A stretch of 64,000 bases of DNA, from assembly GCA_016584305.1 (NCBI GenBank), contig JACEEZ010006356.1:1-64000 (forward strand). The letters are read 5' to 3'. Below are positions 11,656 to 23,911 of the stretch, in pieces. The stretch comes from Chionoecetes opilio (lineage: Eukaryota > Arthropoda > Malacostraca > Decapoda > Majidae). Numbering within the stretch: the stretch's first letter is position 1; every line of letters begins with the position of its first letter. The position numbers and the translations under genes are program-made. The notes beneath the pieces were generated by a model that had not been told where the DNA came from, searched no databases, and worked only from the letters and a program-made list of their open reading frames with translations.

Positions 11656-12159
11656 ATACGTAGTCTATCCCACTTCCAACGTTTCCCTCTCACTTATTTT
11701 TCTATTTCCTTCTTTCTCCTTGTCCTCACACGGCTGGCTGTGATATGTTGTAGTTGCCCCCCCTGCTAATTTGTGAGCGCTTGGCCCCCTGGTCCGCCAA
11801 CAGCATCCTACCTTGGGACCCTAAGTAATACACTTCATTAGTCCTGGTCAACAAAAGGAATCACCAGTAAGTCATGTCTACATCTCTAGTTAACAAACAT
11901 TTCATATCATACCTTTACCAAGGGCGAGAATATCACCTCCCCACAGGCGACTTAACTCAATGAACGTCGAGCTGCTTCTAAAATTATCCTAACCTAGAAT
12001 CCCCGTTCTCACCTCGTTTCGCTACGTGTCTAATTACTACTGGCTTAAAATATAAGCCTAACCAGTGATTCAGGACTGAGGCGTGGAGGAAAATTCCTCG
12101 TTAGCTTATTGATACTTATGTGTTATTTCATCTCTTCCCCTATTAATGTAATTTCTCGC
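11656..12159. other. No gene recognised
   Basis: Moderately AT-rich single-copy-looking sequence without a long frame, repeat or known motif. Confidence 0.5.
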
Positions 12160-12165
12160 GTTTAA

Positions 12166-12166
12166 C

Positions 12167-12198
<32 letters not shown>

Positions 12199-12204
12199 TA
12201 TATA
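12166..12204. repeat. TA microsatellite
   Basis: (TA)n directly at the hairpin end of the Helitron-like element. Confidence 0.9.
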
Positions 12205-12216
12205 CTAGCCACAAAG

Positions 12217-12281
12217 CCGCCCTCTGGGCGGACTTTTTGGCTAGCTCCTGCGGAGGGCTATTGGTGGGCCTTCGGCCCACC
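12217..12281. other. Three consecutive perfect hairpins
   Basis: Within 65 bases there are three inverted repeats with three-base loops: CCGCCC-TCT-GGGCGG (12217-12231), CTCC-TGC-GGAG (12245-12255) and GGTGGGCC-TTC-GGCCCACC (12263-12281). The outermost fits a Helitron terminator. The other two are unexplained but conserved in position in the other copy. Confidence 0.8.
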
Positions 12282-12359
12282 AAACACAGACTCTCCAGAT
12301 AGCCCCTTCTAGCTTTCCTGAAATCATGGATGTAGAAATGTATGTATTAACGCCAACCA

Positions 12360-12640
12360 ATTCACATCACCCCCAACCCATTCACTCACCCATTACCCAT
12401 CACCCCCCACCCATTCACTCACCCATTACCCACCACCCCCCACCCATTCACTCACCCATTATCCATCACCACACACCCATTCACTCACCCATTACCCATC
12501 ACCCCCCATCTATTCCCTCACCCATCACCCATCACCCCCACCCATCATCCCACACCCATTACCCATCACCCCACCCATTCACTCACCCATTACCCATCAC
12601 CCCACCCATTCATCACCCATTACCCATCACCCTACATCAA
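12360..12640. repeat. Internal minisatellite of the Helitron-like element
   Basis: Irregular repeats built from CCCATTCACTCACCCATTA and CCCATCACC, also present in the 6027-6599 copy at about 6215-6440. The long proline/histidine frames here are by-products of the repeat. Confidence 0.85.
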
Positions 12641-12823
12641 GGTTTCCTCAATTCTCGCAACCCACTTTTTTTCACAATTCTAGCTAATAGGCTGCTTAAA
12701 AAAAAAAAAAAAAAAGGGATCGGATTATCTCATAAATGGCTTAAAACCTTCCCCTGCTCGAGCCGGTTCCAAAACTGTGCCATATGAGGGGATTCCGCCA
12801 CAGGGGGCGGCACCTGGAGCGGA

Positions 12824-12890
12824 CACACACACACACACACACCACCACAACACACACACACAAGACACACTTTCACTTATATTATTATAG

Positions 12891-12946
<56 letters not shown>

Positions 12947-12992
12947 GTGTGTGTAGTGTGTGTGTGTGTGTGTGGTGTGTTGTGTGTGTGTG
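12824..12992. repeat. CA, TA and GT microsatellite tract
   Basis: (CA)n at 12823-12865, (TA)n at 12890-12945, then (GT)n at 12946-12992. Confidence 0.95.
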
Positions 12993-13790
12993 TAAATCTG
13001 ACCTGCGGTGGACCTACGCGAAAATAAATATAAAGCACTTTAAATGACAATGAACCATTGTTTGGACGAGGACTCTTATGATGTAAGTCATTCTGCATAA
13101 TGTTCATCACCTGTTCCTGTTTTGCAGTCAGCTTGGTATTCCGCTGATGCGTTTATTATTATATCAATGACGAATCCCTCAGGAAGCAACATTGACGAGC
13201 TGAAACTCCTAATTGGAACCGGATTACCGAATCTCCCACCTAGCACGCCTCTCGTGGTGTTATGGTTGCAAGGCTGAGGACGTGATAACTTTGTGAAAAC
13301 TATAATTCCAAAACGCTAAGTATTTAGGATTTACTATATGTAGGTGAGCTTTTACACCTCTCTCTCTCTCTCTCTTTCTACTTTATCACACTTTAACACT
13401 ACACTTATTATGTTTTGCCATTTTACAATATTTTATAATGATTATAACAGGATATGGGGTTGCAAACAACCCTTACAAGCAAAACTTTTTGGGCAAAGGT
13501 GTGGAGAGAGAGGGAAAACACACAGAAAAATAATAAATAAACACAAGGTATATAAATACTAACAAATACTGACATAAACAGGCGATGATAGTTAGCAAGT
13601 TACTTAGACTAATTTACAGGATAATATACACTAGTAATAAATAATATCAAACAGTTGCTGTGAAAAATTACACAAAAAATAAGTACACGAATAATAATAA
13701 CAATGATAATAGTACACAGAGCTAGTATAATGATAATAAATGTTCTGAATGTATTTTTAAAAAATGCTTAAGCTGGTGAAGTTTGATATT
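12993..13790. other. No gene recognised; short CT tract
   Basis: Clean AT-rich sequence with a (CT)n run at 13358-13376. A single undetermined base N at 13791 coincides with the switch to error-rich sequence and may mark a join. Confidence 0.5.
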
Positions 13791-13791
13791 N

Positions 13792-16700
13792 TCTTCTCTC
13801 TCTCTCCTCCCCCCCTCTCACCCCTTTTTCTTATATTGCAAGGTTCTGTTTTTCCCAAAACCCATTTACTTTTAAAGCAGTAAGTTTTATTAATTTATGA
13901 TTTTTTAAAAATTTTGGAAATTATTTTTGGGGAATTTGGGCTGACAGAGGGATTTTTAATTTTGTAACTGAAAATTTATTCCAGTTTATGTTCATCATCC
14001 CCAATAATTTAAAAGGAAAAAAATTTTTAAAGAAAATCTATACTTAAAAATAAGAAAAATTTACAAAATTATAATTTAAAAATATTAAACGAAATTTTTT
14101 TTTTTTTTTTTGCAAAATGAAAGAAAAAAAAAAGAAAAACCCTAAACCAAAACCAAACCTTTTCCCTATACAAACCCTACCAAAACCTAACCAACCTTTT
14201 ACATCCCAACTAACCTAACCTACCAAACCCAAACCCTTTCCCTATACCAACCAACCTAACCAACCCTAACCCCCCTAACCTAACCTAACTAACCTTCCCT
14301 TTAAAACCCCAAACCCAAAAACCCAAAAACCTAAAACCTTTACAAACAAAAACAAAAAAAAAAACACTAACCTCTACCTATAAAAATAAAAAAAAAAAAA
14401 TAGCGACCGAAACGGTTAGCAATTCTTTCAAAACAAAAAAAAACACCCCCGAAAAAATATTTTTCGTATCAAAGTGATTTCGGTTTTCCCTTGGACAAAT
14501 ACCAAAAGCATAGACGAGGACGGGGGGGAAATGTGGGATGTTTTAAAGGGATAAAAGTGGTGTATGGATAAGTTTTATGCATAACTAACTAGGGGGCGGG
14601 CATCAAGAGCGCATACCTCCGCCCGAAATTTCATAAATTGGTTGCCATGGAAAAACAGTTTAAATAGTTTTTCTCTAAAATTTAAAACATTTTCTTCCTT
14701 TACCAAAAGACGGGTATCCCGAGTTTGGTCCAAATCTATTCGTAACTTTTCGATAACTCTGTACATAACAAACAGAAGACAGATCGGGTGAAAACATAAC
14801 CCCTCCAATTTCGTTGCGGGGGTAAAAGCTTTTACCGTGACTATGAATACCTAGCAACTGACATTTCCCTAACCTAACGGTAACCAAACCCTAATCATTG
14901 CATTGGGCATTTTTCCCGATTTGGTGGGACGAGCTTTTCGGTAGACGAGAGACCAGGTCCCCTGGGGCCCGGGATGGGTAATGTCCCCGGGGTTAGCAAC
15001 TTTTTATGGATGGGAAATAAGAAAAATCAAAGAAAAAATCTAGCCAAACCCTTTACCGTCGGCGAGTTTCCCGTTTTGTGTAGGGACAAAAAATTTCGGT
15101 AAACGACAGTCCCAGGTACCATCCCAGCAAAACACACTTACGTATTTTCTACGTAGAAAAAGGTAGCTTTTTTGTAATTTTTTACGTGAAAAAAACTAGT
15201 AACAATACAATTTGTGTAGACGCCAGGTCGCCCTAACTCGCATTTCCTGGTAACTGACAACCTTTCACAACATTTTGGGACCATTTGCCGTTTAAAAAAA
15301 CGTTTGTACTGCCTTTTTAACACTTTCCCATCACCTTTTCAAACCTATTTCCCAAACCCCCACCTTTTTTGCTACGTTACTATACCTCAGCGAGCACTTT
15401 GCCAAAACCCTTTCCCGGGATGTACCACTTTAGCCTATTTTCTGAAACAGTTTTCTAACAGCCCTTCGGTTGGAAGATGTAATTGTGTAATAATTATACA
15501 GCGAGAAATTTGTGCAAAGAGTGCCCCAGCCCCCATAAAGACTCCTCACTAGTGCCCCCCCCTGTTTATAAGGTGATCATTATTTTGCCACGAGGTAATT
15601 TTTATTTAATATCCGTGTCAATGTGAAAATAAAAACTCCTTCAGATTTTTAATCCTAAAAAAAAAAAAAAAAAAATTTAAGTCGCCCAAATCCCATAAAA
15701 TCATATAGGGATTTTTTATTGTTTAAGTTTTGAATATTTTTTAAGTTTACCTTTTTAAAAGTTTAAAATCATTACATTTAATTATTTTAAAAACATAACA
15801 AAAAATCAATTGATTTACTAGAACTTATAATAGAACCCGTATTAATTAACATTTTCTAATAGAACCTAATAGAAAACTTTTCTACATAGACTATAATAAG
15901 AAACAGTACATGCATAAAAACCTTGGGGCCCTGCCTAAATTTTTACTTTTTACTAAAATTTAAAAATTTTCTTATCCAAAAAAAACCCGTATTTTGAAGA
16001 AAACCATATGATTTCCGCCGAAATCGTAAATAAAAGATAAAAATTAAAGGTGTAAAAAACGTGCTAAAAAGGTGATTTTGTCCGTGAATGTTCTACGTAT
16101 TTGTACTTTATTTGGGTTTTTATAGATCACCGTATAAGTACCTGATTTTCACCCAAAAAACGCCGATGGAAATTCACGGGATAAGGTTTATGTTATTAAA
16201 CGTTTTTTTACGTATCTTTAACAAGTACCCCCTTTTATTCTTTTAGGTATATATAACTTTTTGGAACCCTTAATATCACGGTACATCATGATGTTAAAAT
16301 ACTAATTGAAACGTAAAACCACTATTACTTATTGGGAGAAAAACACGTATTAATAACTCTTAATTACTTTTAAAAAAAACGTTTTGTAGCGGTAACCAAA
16401 CAGTAGGACCTAAATACAACATGACGTTTTTTACGAACGATGATATACGTTTTTTTTCGAATTTCCTAACTTCCCCCAAAACGTCCCTTCTCATAACGTA
16501 AGGTTTACGTATGTGTTTGCTGGGAGAGGCAAGGATGGGAATGCCCCTGGTTATGAAAACTTTTTTTAGGGGATGGAGTAATAGATAAATCAAAAGCAAA
16601 GCTTGATTTTTGGTATAGACCAGAGTATGCATTGGCTCGTAAGAAACATTTAAAACCAGAATACCACTATTTTATTATGAGGAAAGACAAAAAAGGAACT

Positions 16701-16845
16701 CAATTAAAAAGGTTTTTTAATACTATATAGCATGAATATGTACAACTACAAAGAGAAACTACGACAAGAAAAAATTTCGAGTTTTTGGGCAAATTTATAT
16801 TAAGGTTTCTAAAATTTCCGTGCTGTTCTCGCTGACAACATAGAG
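13792..16845. other. Error-rich AT-rich region with CCTAA-type repeats
   Basis: Contains a roughly 160-base stretch dense in CCTAACC/CCAACCTAACC at 14155-14310, poly-A/T runs, and at 14400-14440 the sequence GACCGAAACGGTTAGCA, which matches the terminus of the inverted-repeat element at 21840-22173. It is therefore probably a noisy copy of that repeat family. No coding sequence is supported. Confidence 0.45.
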
Positions 16846-16847
16846 AA

Positions 16848-17047
16848 AACCTGAGGTGATGGTTGATGTGCAGAGGCTTCTAAACCCGGAAAAACAGGCA
16901 CAGAGAGTCTCATTAAGAAGTAAGAAGTGGTAGGGGGCATAGTACGTGTCCCAAGCACAGTCCTTTCTTACCTTTTTACGGGCTTTGTTGTGACTCTGTT
17001 TTTCTTTGTTAGAAGCCTCTGCACATAGCCATTACCTAGTTTCGTAT
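16848..17047. mobile_element. Short inverted-repeat element (MITE-like)
   Basis: The left end (GTGCAGAGGCTTCTAA near 16870) recurs inverted near 17010-17025 (TTAGAAGCCTCTGCACA), with imperfect pairing extending to about 60 bases per arm, including AAAAACAG...CTGTTTTT. About 200 bp in total. Target duplication was not resolved. Confidence 0.6.
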
Positions 17048-17269
17048 AGGTTGCAGGCGATAACAGAGCACAGTAATAAAGCACCCGGAATATCAAATTT
17101 TGCGCAAAATAACCGAAATTTTTCCAAACGCCGTATTTTCCCTTTGTAGGCCATCCCCGGCGACCCCCGAATTATCCCCCCAATGCACCCATGTAAACAA
17201 AAACCCTGAGTAGTATGTCGGGGCCCATTTTAAAAACAACAAACAAAAAAAAAAAAAAAAAAAAAACCC

Positions 17270-17309
<40 letters not shown>

Positions 17310-18414
17310 CATTAATAGCGGGGAGCTTGAAAAGGCGCGGGGAAGGAGGGCCAATGGAAAAAAGCCCCCCTTTTTTAGACCCAGGGGAAACACAGTTGGG
17401 GGAGGTTTTTTTGGGGTTGCGGGAAGTTTTGGCACTGGAAGGGAGGGCCCACATAAATGGGTGGGTTTTAGGGAAAAGGGGGAAAAAAAGGGTAGTGGAA
17501 ATTTGGGGGAACGTGGAAAGAGCACGCCCTTGGGGAAATGAGGGAAACCCGTTCCACAATGTAGAGGGGACCCCCTTAACCCGGAAAACCCCCCGAAGGG
17601 AACGTGGATTTGTGGGCGCTGAAAAGAGCAACGCCCTTTTTGGGGGAAGGGTATCAAAAGTTTTTCCGTTAACCCAGGAAGTTTAAATTTTAATTTTTTT
17701 TAATAATTATTAAAATTTTTAATTTAAAAATTTAATAATTTTTTAAGGGGTTTCCCCGGCGTGAAAAAAAAGGGAATCAGACCCTCTATTCCTAAAGCTT
17801 CCCTAGCTCAAAAAAAAAAGATATTAAAATCCCCTATATACTAATAAATATTATAATAATAATTATTTTATAATAATACTATTAATGGGGTATTTTCCCC
17901 GGGTGAAAAACAAAGGTTTAAATTTTAAGAAGATAAAAAAAAATTTTAAATTAAATTATTTTTGTGAACAAAATTTTCCAAGCCAATAATGTCACAAACT
18001 ATGTCGCTTCAGTCCCCGCGGATCGAATGCGAATTAAAAAGTATAAAGTCTACCAATAGTCCTTCATTAATGCTTTGCGGGCGAAAAAAAAATGAAGATA
18101 ATAAAAATTGGGGTCGCTTAGTTGGTGGAGACTGCTCACTAAGGTGCTGTCGGAGTAAGAATCTTTTGTCAAGATGTTAACCCCCCACGACAAACAGAGG
18201 CTTTTCGTGCGGAGTGTATGTTTTTCTTCTTTTTCTCTGGTGGTTCCTTCCTTTTTTTTTTTTTTCCTTTTTTTTTCACCCCTTTTTTTTTTTTCCCCCC
18301 CTTTTTTTTTTTTCCCTTTTAAATTTCCCTTTTCCAATTTTCTTTTTTTTTTTTACAATTTCTTTTGGTCTTTTTTTCCAAAAATTTTTTTTTTTTTTTT
18401 CTTTCTCAAAGGGG
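17048..18414. other. Low-quality, homopolymer-rich stretch without recognised genes
   Basis: Poly-A tracts at 17239-17306, G-rich sequence at 17330-17600, AT-rich at 17690-17980 and T/C homopolymers at 18240-18400. The long frames here are poly-Lys or poly-Phe artefacts. Confidence 0.6.
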
Positions 18415-20868
18415 GGGCCAAGTGGTAGTTCGTCACCTAACACTACCTACACACCTTTTTCCCCCTCCCCGAATAAGCCCCTTAAACCCAAGACTCCCCC
18501 TCTCCTGTTACTGGACATCCCCTAACCCCCCCTATTTAACCCTTTTCCCCTATTTCCCAAAAACTACCTTTTCCCCCCTTAATGTTATTTTGTTTACCCG
18601 GTTAAAAAGGTTGCTTTTCCCATTCCTTATTAAACCCTTTTCATAAAAACTTTATAGATCCCCAAAGGGCCCGGGAGGCTTTTTAAAACCCAAAAACCCT
18701 TTATAACAAAGTACCCCCCCCTTTTCATTTTTCATCTTCCTCCCTTTTTTAAAAACCCCCATATCCATCCGTAATATGGAGACCAAAACTGAACTGCATA
18801 GTCTAGTGAGCCTGACTGAGCCAGATAAACTTTAAAAATAATTCCGCACTTCATTTAACACTTCGGTAATGAATCCTAATATTATTAGCTCTATTTCTGG
18901 CCTCAATACATTGTTTCCTAGGTCGGAGCTGGGCTCACCCCACTCCAAGATTTTTTTCCCACCTTCTGATCTTTTCAGCGTTTACATTGCTTAGGGTAAT
19001 CATTCCAGGGTTTTTCTACCAAACATTCATAACGCTACATTTATCAATATTAAATTCCATCTGCCATCTGATGCCCACCGTTAGTTTATAAGTCTCCCTG
19101 AATATGTTTACGCAGACTGTGATCCAATAATCCTACCTAACTTAGTATCATAAAGAAAACTTGCTGATAACACTGCTAATCCCACTATCAAGTCGTTGAT
19201 GCAAATAAAAAATAGTAGTGGCCCAAACAGACCCTTTTTGGAACTCCACTTGCACCAGTCCCATTTCAGATTTGAAACCAAATTGACCCTTGTTGCTTTA
19301 CTTAGCCAAGCTCGATCAATTTGAAGAACCTTCCATCTATACCATGAGCCCTAACTTATTTAAAGTCGCTGTGTGGTACTTGTCCAAATGCCTACAAAAG
19401 TCCAGAATTTTATATCATAATCCTTATCATTATCTGCCGTCTAAAACTTCCTTAAAAAAAATAAATTGGTGAGACATGACCTTACCTTGGGAATCCATGT
19501 TGTGAAATCATGATCAAAATATGTTTATTAAGTGCTCTCTAAGTTTTTTGCAATAATAGATTCCAAAATTACCCACCACTGATGTTAGACACGGGTCGAT
19601 AATTTGACTTTAGTCCCTTGTCTCCTCTTAAATATGGGAAAACTTTTCCCTTCCTCCACAATAAGCACAATCGCCTATCTCAACGATTTCCTAAAATGTG
19701 CAAACGACTCACTAACAACCCTCTTGCTTCCTTTAATACATTGGATACATTTCATCTTGGTCCTGGCGATTTAAAATGTTTCATTTTTTTCTATACCCTC
19801 CACCTTTTCCCCTAGTTATCACAATATCTTTGAGTTTCTCCTCATCGCTTCCTTTGAACATCTGTTCTACTATCAGTATCGTCTGTGAAATCTCCCCCGT
19901 AAAAACACTAGAAATAATCATTTAGACTCCACAAATTCTCATCCGTATTTAAGACTAACCCTGTCCTGACCTTAAGGGCCCATAATTCCCTTGTCTTCGT
20001 TTTAAACTGATAGAACCCTTTTGGGGGCCCCTTTCGCCTGTTTTGCTACTTTATTAAATAATTGTTTAGCAACTCGAGTTAATTCTTCACTGTCCTCGCC
20101 ATCACGTTAACTGTTCTTGTTTTCCAATCCTGCCTTGAACCTTAAATAATTGTTTCTTTTTACTCCAATGTTGTGTTTTAAAATTGGTGGTCATCCATTT
20201 GGATCACTCTTCTGGACCTTATTTCCCTATAAGGAATATTTTTTTTTCTGTCCGTTCAATTATATCCTTACAAAAGAGGTATAATCCTCTCGGCTCCGAC
20301 CTCACTTCCCCTTCTAAACCTCTCTAATTACCTCCTCCCGCCCTGACCTCAAATTCCCTGTCTAACCGCTCTAATTATCTCCTCAGCCTCGACCTCACTA
20401 CCATATCTGACCGCGCCAATTACCTTCAGGTGCCTTCCTAATCCTTCATAATTGGCCTTTCCAGCTGTAATCGCCCTGTCCTGGGAAACTTCCTGTTCCT
20501 CCATCCCACACCTCTTATTAATAATCTCCAGGTGTCTTCTTAATCCCGCATAATTGGCCTTTCTGAAATTAGGTATTCGATGCCTATTGCCACTTAATTT
20601 TCCAACTTCCCATTTTAAGTTAAATCTGATCTCATAATGGTCGCTATTATCTAAATTCCCCCCGACCTCCACATTTGTAACTAAATCGTCTCTATTTGTC
20701 AGCAATAGATCTAGAATATTATCTCCTCTAGTAGGCTCCTTGATTGCTTGACATAGGAAGTTATCCTGGATTATATTTAACAATTCATCTGCATCGCTGT
20801 CATCTATGATTAAATCCCAGTCTATATTCCTAAGATTAAAATCTCCCACCACGCATAATCGATTATAT
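18415..20868 (-). mobile_element. CR1-type LINE, second copy, 5' truncated and noisy
   Basis: Collinear with 7080-9690: the LINE 3' end, RT and part of the endonuclease can be followed base by base, with frequent single-base losses between 18770 and 20340. From 20349 to 20868 the sequence is clean and one frame runs through the endonuclease block (VVGDFNLRNIDWD to NSDHYEIRF) without the frameshift seen in copy 1. It breaks off within the endonuclease at about 20868. Confidence 0.85.
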
Positions 20869-21004
20869 GTGATTAGCGTCACATAAACACAAATTACACA
20901 ATTTCCAAGCCCCACAGGCAGGCAATAGGTTATTTAACCTCGAGAGAACTATTATAATGGGTCAATGGTGCTGTAATGGGTGTGTAAATGGTGAAACTGA
21001 CTGG

Positions 21005-21541
21005 CTCTAGTCAGGCCTCACCTAGACTATACTGTTCAGTTTTGGTCTCCATATTACAGGATGGATATAGTGTTGTTAGAAAAAGTGCCAGAGAAGGATG
21101 ACCAAAATGATACAAGGGATGCGTAACTTTAGTTATGAGAGGAGATTGAAGTTATTAAAATTACACACTCGAGAGACGCAGAGTAAGGGACGATCTGATA
21201 GCAGTTTTTAAGTGGATAAAGGGATTTAATAAAGGAGAGGTAGGAAAAGTTCTTACGGCTATTAACCAGGGTAGAACAAGAAGTAACGGATTCAAGCTGG
21301 AAAAGCGTAGATTTAGAAAGGAAATAGGGAAAAACTGGTTCACAAATAGGGTGGTGAATGAATGGAATGGTCTCAGTAGACAGGTAGTTAGTGCTGAGTC
21401 ATTGGGGAGCTTTAAAGGGGAGCTGGATAGGTTCATGGATGGGGATGAAAGGTGGATGTAGGTAGTGTTAGGTGACAGGAACTACCACGTGTAGGCCTCG
21501 CGGCCTCTTGTAGCTTCCTTATTTTCTTATGTTCTTATGAA
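21005..21541 (+). mobile_element. CR1-type LINE 3' fragment, plus strand
   Basis: Reverse complement of 7037-7560. It retains the C-terminal end of ORF2 (RTRSNGFKLEKRRF, FTNRVVNEWNGLS, stop at about 21460), which is garbled in the long copy, and the terminal CTTATTTTCTTATGTTCTTAT. It lies head-to-head with the minus-strand copy ending at 20868, with about 135 bases of unrelated sequence between. Confidence 0.85.
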
Positions 21542-21655
21542 ATAAGACGTGTGGAGCGTGTTGAGAGACGAAGATAAGTGGACAGGGGAAGTAGGATGCT
21601 CTCACGCAAGAACTGATCACGCATCTACTCGGATTTAAGGTAACTGATGATTATT

Positions 21656-21657
<2 letters not shown>

Positions 21658-21700
<43 letters not shown>
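21658..21700. repeat. GT microsatellite
   Basis: (GT)n of about 20 units next to the inverted-repeat cluster. Confidence 0.95.
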
Positions 21701-21704
<4 letters not shown>

Positions 21705-21839
21705 GGAACTGTCGTCTATCGGATTTCTGGCCCCCGTCGACGAGTGTTCCAATTTTACAAATCAACGAGTGTTCCTCTTTTCGGCGACAGTTCCAGTTCT
21801 TGATCTTGAGGTATTATTCCAGATGAACACCGAATTCAC

Positions 21840-22173
21840 TTTGGTGGACGAATTCTTTTTTTCGGGCGAGTTTTGATGTGTTTTGAATTAATCTGCCAAC
21901 CGTTTCTGTCGCAATTTTTTTTTTTTTTTGCTAGATACAGATTAGGTTTATTTTTTATTTTTTTTAGTTAGGTAAAGGTTAGGTTAGGCTAGGTAAGGTA
22001 AATGTTAGGTTAGGTAAGGGTTAGGTTAGGTATAGGTTCGGTTAGGTTCAATTTGTTTAGTTTTTCGTCATTTTTGCAAAAAAAAGAAAAAAAAGAAGAT
22101 TTACGACAGAAACGGTTAGCAGATTCATTCAAAACACACCAAAACTCACCAGAAAAAAATAGATTCGTCCACG
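21840..22173. mobile_element. MITE with about 75-bp terminal inverted repeats and GGTTAGG-rich centre
   Basis: The left terminus (GGTGGACGAATTC, then GTGTTTTGAATTAATCTGC, then AACCGTTTCTGTCG) reappears inverted at 22102-22173. The centre is TTAGGTTAGG-like. Half copies of the terminus occur at 54300-54375 and 59915-59990, and a noisy one at about 14400-14440. Confidence 0.75.
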
Positions 22174-22184
22174 AAAGGAAGTTC

Positions 22185-22885
22185 GGTGTTCTTCTGGAAA
22201 TTTACCTTGATATTATTCTAGTGTTTGCCCATACACCCCCTCTCCCCCAAAACAAGCTTGGGGACCTGGGGGAATGGGGGATATTTGGCTGGGGTACAAA
22301 ATATGCATCGCAACCACATACTTTTTGAGTTATGGATGTTATAATAATTTCCAAGATTTAGAGAAAATGAATTGTATTTCTTCGAAGTCCAAACACGCGT
22401 GAACCTGATGATCCTCACAAACACCGGAGTGTCGGACCCCCTTCCCCCTCCCGCTAAGAGGTAAGGTAAAATTGTGTTAGCTTACCAGGGGGTCGAGGAG
22501 GGCGGAAACCACCACCCCCTCGCTAGGGGGCCAGGTTAAATTTGGTTAGGTAAGGAGGTTAGGTTACATAAGGTTAGATTATCGAGGGATCGAAGAGGGC
22601 GGAGTCCTCTCGCTAGGAGGTTACGTTAGGTTACCAGAGGCTCCCCGCTACAACGTTAGGTTAAGTTTGGTTAGGTAACTTTCCCTAGATCTAAGGAAAT
22701 TACCTTATAGCTAGGGAATTTTGACGCCCCTACAATATTCTAAAAATACGTGTTTGCGACTCATTATTTGTTCCCTACCCGAAAACCCCGCATTCCCACA
22801 GGTCTCCAAGTTTGTTTGGGGGAAGGGGGAGAGTATGGGCAGACGCTAGAAATTTACCATTATATTACACTAGGACCTGCAATCT
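22185..22885. mobile_element. Inverted-repeat element, about 0.7 kb
   Basis: GTTTGCCCATACACCCCC...CAAGCTTGGGGACCTG at 22205-22265 has an inverted partner at about 22790-22850. Further GGTTAGGT motifs lie between. The same CAAGCTTGGGG motif occurs at about 54208, so the family is dispersed. Confidence 0.5.
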
Positions 22886-23369
22886 CTACACTACTGGGAA
22901 CATGGTTTTTATGTACCTTATTGTATTCTAAGAGACATTCTCTCTTTGAGGTTTTTTTCTTTCATTCTCCATAGTTTCGGAGATATATAGAAGATTTTAA
23001 GTGGGAGGAGGAATACGTCTCCTTTGTTTACAAAATTCACTAAGTATTTCGTGCGCTTATTCTCGCCATGGTTTATGGAACTGTCGCCGATGGGATTCTC
23101 GCCGAAACACCAACCGAGAACTCTCGCCAACATAGACATTTTAACCTAACCTGGACATTGGCACCTAACCTAACTGATCAAGCTATTGCTGGAATTTCAT
23201 CCCTGCATGCAAAAAAATGGGTAAAACCTGATTAAATTTATATATTGAATCCTGTAATATAAAAAAATTGGAACACCTGCCGGCGGCGGCGAGAGTTCCA
23301 ATCGGGGACAGTTCCAGGTACCCTCACCATGGGTTTGGTCATCTGTGTATATCTTATTAGATTATAGGA

Positions 23370-23377
23370 AACTTGTT
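23370..23377. other. Left target-site duplication of the Merlin-like element
   Basis: AACTTGTT here matches AACTTGTC at 55785-55792 in seven of eight bases. It immediately precedes a terminus starting GG. Confidence 0.55.
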
Positions 23378-23640
23378 GGCGCTGCTATAGCGTGCGGTCT
23401 ACATCGGGGTCTGCGGTCTACGGTGCCCTAATGTGCGGTCTACCAAGATCCCACCTGATGCTCTGACCTGACCTGTCTACCGCATTGCTGTAATGTGCAG
23501 TCTGACAAGACCACACCTGACCTGACCTGAGTACCGGAACCCTACTCAACCTTGTAAAATAGGGATCAACAAAGTAATGTCTCAGTTTCCTCCTATAATT
23601 CCAGCTGATAACATCTGTCTGACACACTTAACCCTTTACA

Positions 23641-23817
23641 ATGCTGTTGAAAGAATTCTACAGAAATGTCATCTTGACAGAAGAAGCAACAGTTACATTT
23701 ATACGTGAAAGCAATCTTCTGGACGCCCCACAAGAAGCAGAGCCCTGTCATCGATGTGGTAGTTTTATGCAAAAAATAGAAAACGTTCTATTGTTTGTCT
23801 ATTTAGTATTTCTATAA
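23641..23817 (+). pseudogene. Merlin-type transposase N-terminal fragment
   Basis: A 58-codon frame beginning ATG at 23641 reads MLLKEFYRNVILTEEATVTF, then an IRESNLLDAP segment and CHRCGSFMQK, before a stop. Merlin (IS1016/ISXO2-like) transposases begin with a short helical segment followed by a CxxCG zinc ribbon, and the spacing and CHRCG agree. Only the first Cys pair is present and the DDE catalytic core is absent. The frame lies just inside the left terminus of the satellite-bearing element, in the position expected for its transposase gene. This is family recognition from a short stretch, so moderate confidence. Confidence 0.45.
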
Positions 23818-23911
23818 TACTCTACTGTATGATAGACAATAAATATCATGCAGCAATAGTAAGTTCCAGCCTGAAGTGTACGTGTGTAGAGTGTAAGTAG
23901 AGAGTAAGAAG

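Larger units (their letters stand above)
12205..12823 (-). mobile_element. Helitron-like non-autonomous element
   Basis: Read on the minus strand the element starts TCCGCTCCAGGTGCCGCC next to a GT tract and ends with the perfect hairpin CCGCCC-AGA-GGGCGG, eight further bases, and CTAG followed by T. A 5' TC, a short hairpin just before a 3' CTRR, and insertion next to T are Helitron features. There are no terminal inverted repeats. The noisy copy at 6027-6599 has the same two ends, also placed between TA and CA-type tracts. Against the call: the 5' neighbour is G rather than the usual A, and no helicase gene is present to confirm the family. Confidence 0.55.
21700..23326. mobile_element. Inverted-repeat element with nested elements inside
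   Basis: The left end TACTTGGAACTGTCGTCTAT has an inverted partner at about 23300-23325 (GGGGACAGTTCCAGGTA). Further GGAACTGTCGCC-type motifs occur at 23070 and inverted at 23290. Two smaller inverted-repeat elements lie inside. The outer boundaries rest on about 25 matching bases and no target duplication was found. Confidence 0.4.

Noticed and set aside
14155..14310. Possible telomere from CCTAA-type repeats
   Set aside because: Repeats are short, irregular and internal, and similar tracts occur inside MITEs elsewhere in the window.
17215..17657. Long frames with poly-Lys/poly-Phe
   Set aside because: Generated by A-runs in low-quality sequence.
18105..18175. tRNA-like segment (GGTCGCTTAGTTGGTGGAG resembles a box A)
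   Set aside because: No matching box B or cloverleaf could be drawn; it may be a degraded tRNA-derived SINE but the evidence is too thin.
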